12,158 bases of DNA from Firmicutes bacterium UBA1047. GTDB taxonomy: Bacteria; Bacillota; Clostridia; Tissierellales; Sedimentibacteraceae. Positions within the stretch are counted from its first letter, which is position 1. Every line of letters starts with the position of its first letter. The notes below the pieces were generated by a model, which ran no database searches, was not told where the DNA came from, and saw nothing but the letters and a program-made list of their open reading frames with translations. Positions 11,706 through 12,158 of the stretch are shown here, in pieces. The stretch is taken from positions 896-13,053 of the forward strand of contig DCDU01000155.1 of assembly GCA_002316585.1 (NCBI GenBank), written 5' to 3'. The position numbers were made by a program, and so were the translations under genes.

Positions 11706-12158
11706 TTATTTATGAACATGCAATATATGATTATTATCTTTTATTATATCTTCATAAATACTCTTTACAATATAATTATCTTCCGAGGTCTTTATTTGAT
11801 TTATCTTGTCAATATTATACAATCCCAATGCTCTTAATGCCCTTGTTTCTTTAGTGATAATTCGTGGTACAGGCTGACCGCCTCCTGCAATGCATCCGCC
11901 TTTACACGCCATTACTTCCACTAAATCGTAATATCTTTCGCCATTTTTTATTTGTCTTACCAATGAATCCGCATCCTTCAATCCATGGACAACCGCTATA
12001 TTAATAATCTTGCCATCCACTTCAACAGTTGCTTCCTTAACTGATTCCAAACCTCTGACACTGTTAAATATTACTTCGCAATCTTCCTTGCCAAATTTAT
12101 CTTTTAATAATCTTCTAAGAACTGCTTCCGTTACTCCTCCGGTAGTTCCGAATATTAT
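11706..12158 (-). CDS. [FeFe] hydrogenase, C-terminal part (gene continues off window)
   Basis: The last 150 residues of an iron-only hydrogenase that reduces protons or oxidises H2 in the cytoplasm. The frame is open to the window edge and its first residues, IIFGTTGGVTEAVLRRLL, match the conserved FGxTGGVxEAxLR motif of the H-cluster domain. The third H-cluster motif is EVMACKGGCIAGGGQP; its two cysteines correspond to the ligands known as Cys499 and Cys503 in Clostridium pasteurianum CpI, the second bridging the [4Fe-4S] and 2Fe parts. The tail after it fits the small-subunit-like C-terminal segment. Internal TTG 12050 is not a start. Whether this is a monomer or a subunit of a bifurcating complex cannot be seen. 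The terminator at 11619-11649 ends the unit. Confidence 0.93.
   Translation of the reverse strand: MIFGTTGGVTEAVLRRLLKDKFGKEDCEVIFNSVRGLESVKEATVEVDGKIINIAVVHGLKDADSLVRQIKNGERYYDLVEVMACKGGCIAGGGQPVPRIITKETRALRALGLYNIDKINQIKTSEDNYIVKSIYEDIIKDNNHILHVHK

Noticed and set aside
11650..11837. Plus-strand ORF near the hydrogenase end
   Set aside because: It overlaps the conserved hydrogenase C-terminus, and its predicted residues are simply A+T-rich translation without a start signal.

Overview
The window comes from a low-GC, anaerobic Firmicute of the Clostridia/Tissierellia type. The A+T-rich sequence, strong AGGAGG ribosome sites, an [FeFe] hydrogenase, a sigma-54 enhancer-binding regulator and a probable UGA-encoded selenoprotein all point that way. 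An amino-acid-fermenting relative of Sedimentibacter is possible, but the genus is a guess.

Left third (1 to about 4300): the right end of an integrated mobile element. A leftward operon (Cro-like HTH protein, excisionase-like protein, two small proteins around a winged-helix replication-type protein, then a further protein leaving the window) faces a rightward pair: an XRE repressor and a Tn916/phage-type tyrosine integrase. The integrase gene ends next to the 3' end of tRNA-Arg(UCG), the probable attachment site. The other end of the element lies outside the window.

Centre (4370 to 8070): chromosomal genes. Rightward from its own promoter is a 96-residue CC/Se-motif selenoprotein; its UGA codon at 4607-4609 splits the gene for ordinary ORF callers. 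Facing it is a three-gene leftward operon: a CitMHS-family transporter, an AtuA-family (DUF1446) protein and a small AtuA-related ferredoxin-fold protein. Upstream of the operon are a close match to a -24/-12 sigma-54 promoter and three near-identical TTTCTAA/TTAGAAA palindromes at about 105, 184 and 214 bp from the predicted start. A sigma-54 activator with PAS, AAA+ and Fis-type HTH domains is encoded at 8925-10256 and is the obvious candidate to bind them. Together these look like a self-contained inducible uptake and catabolism module for an unknown carboxylate.

Between module and regulator (8069 to 8808) lies a deletion scar: the C-terminus of a cupin regulator and the C-terminal two thirds of an M19 dipeptidase, in opposite directions and joined head-to-head with both 5' ends lost.

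Right part (10300 to the end): a protein with a helical N-terminal domain and six exact 45-residue WESLGG repeats, probably a six-bladed beta-propeller lectin-like domain, and the 3' end of an [FeFe] hydrogenase gene that runs off the window.
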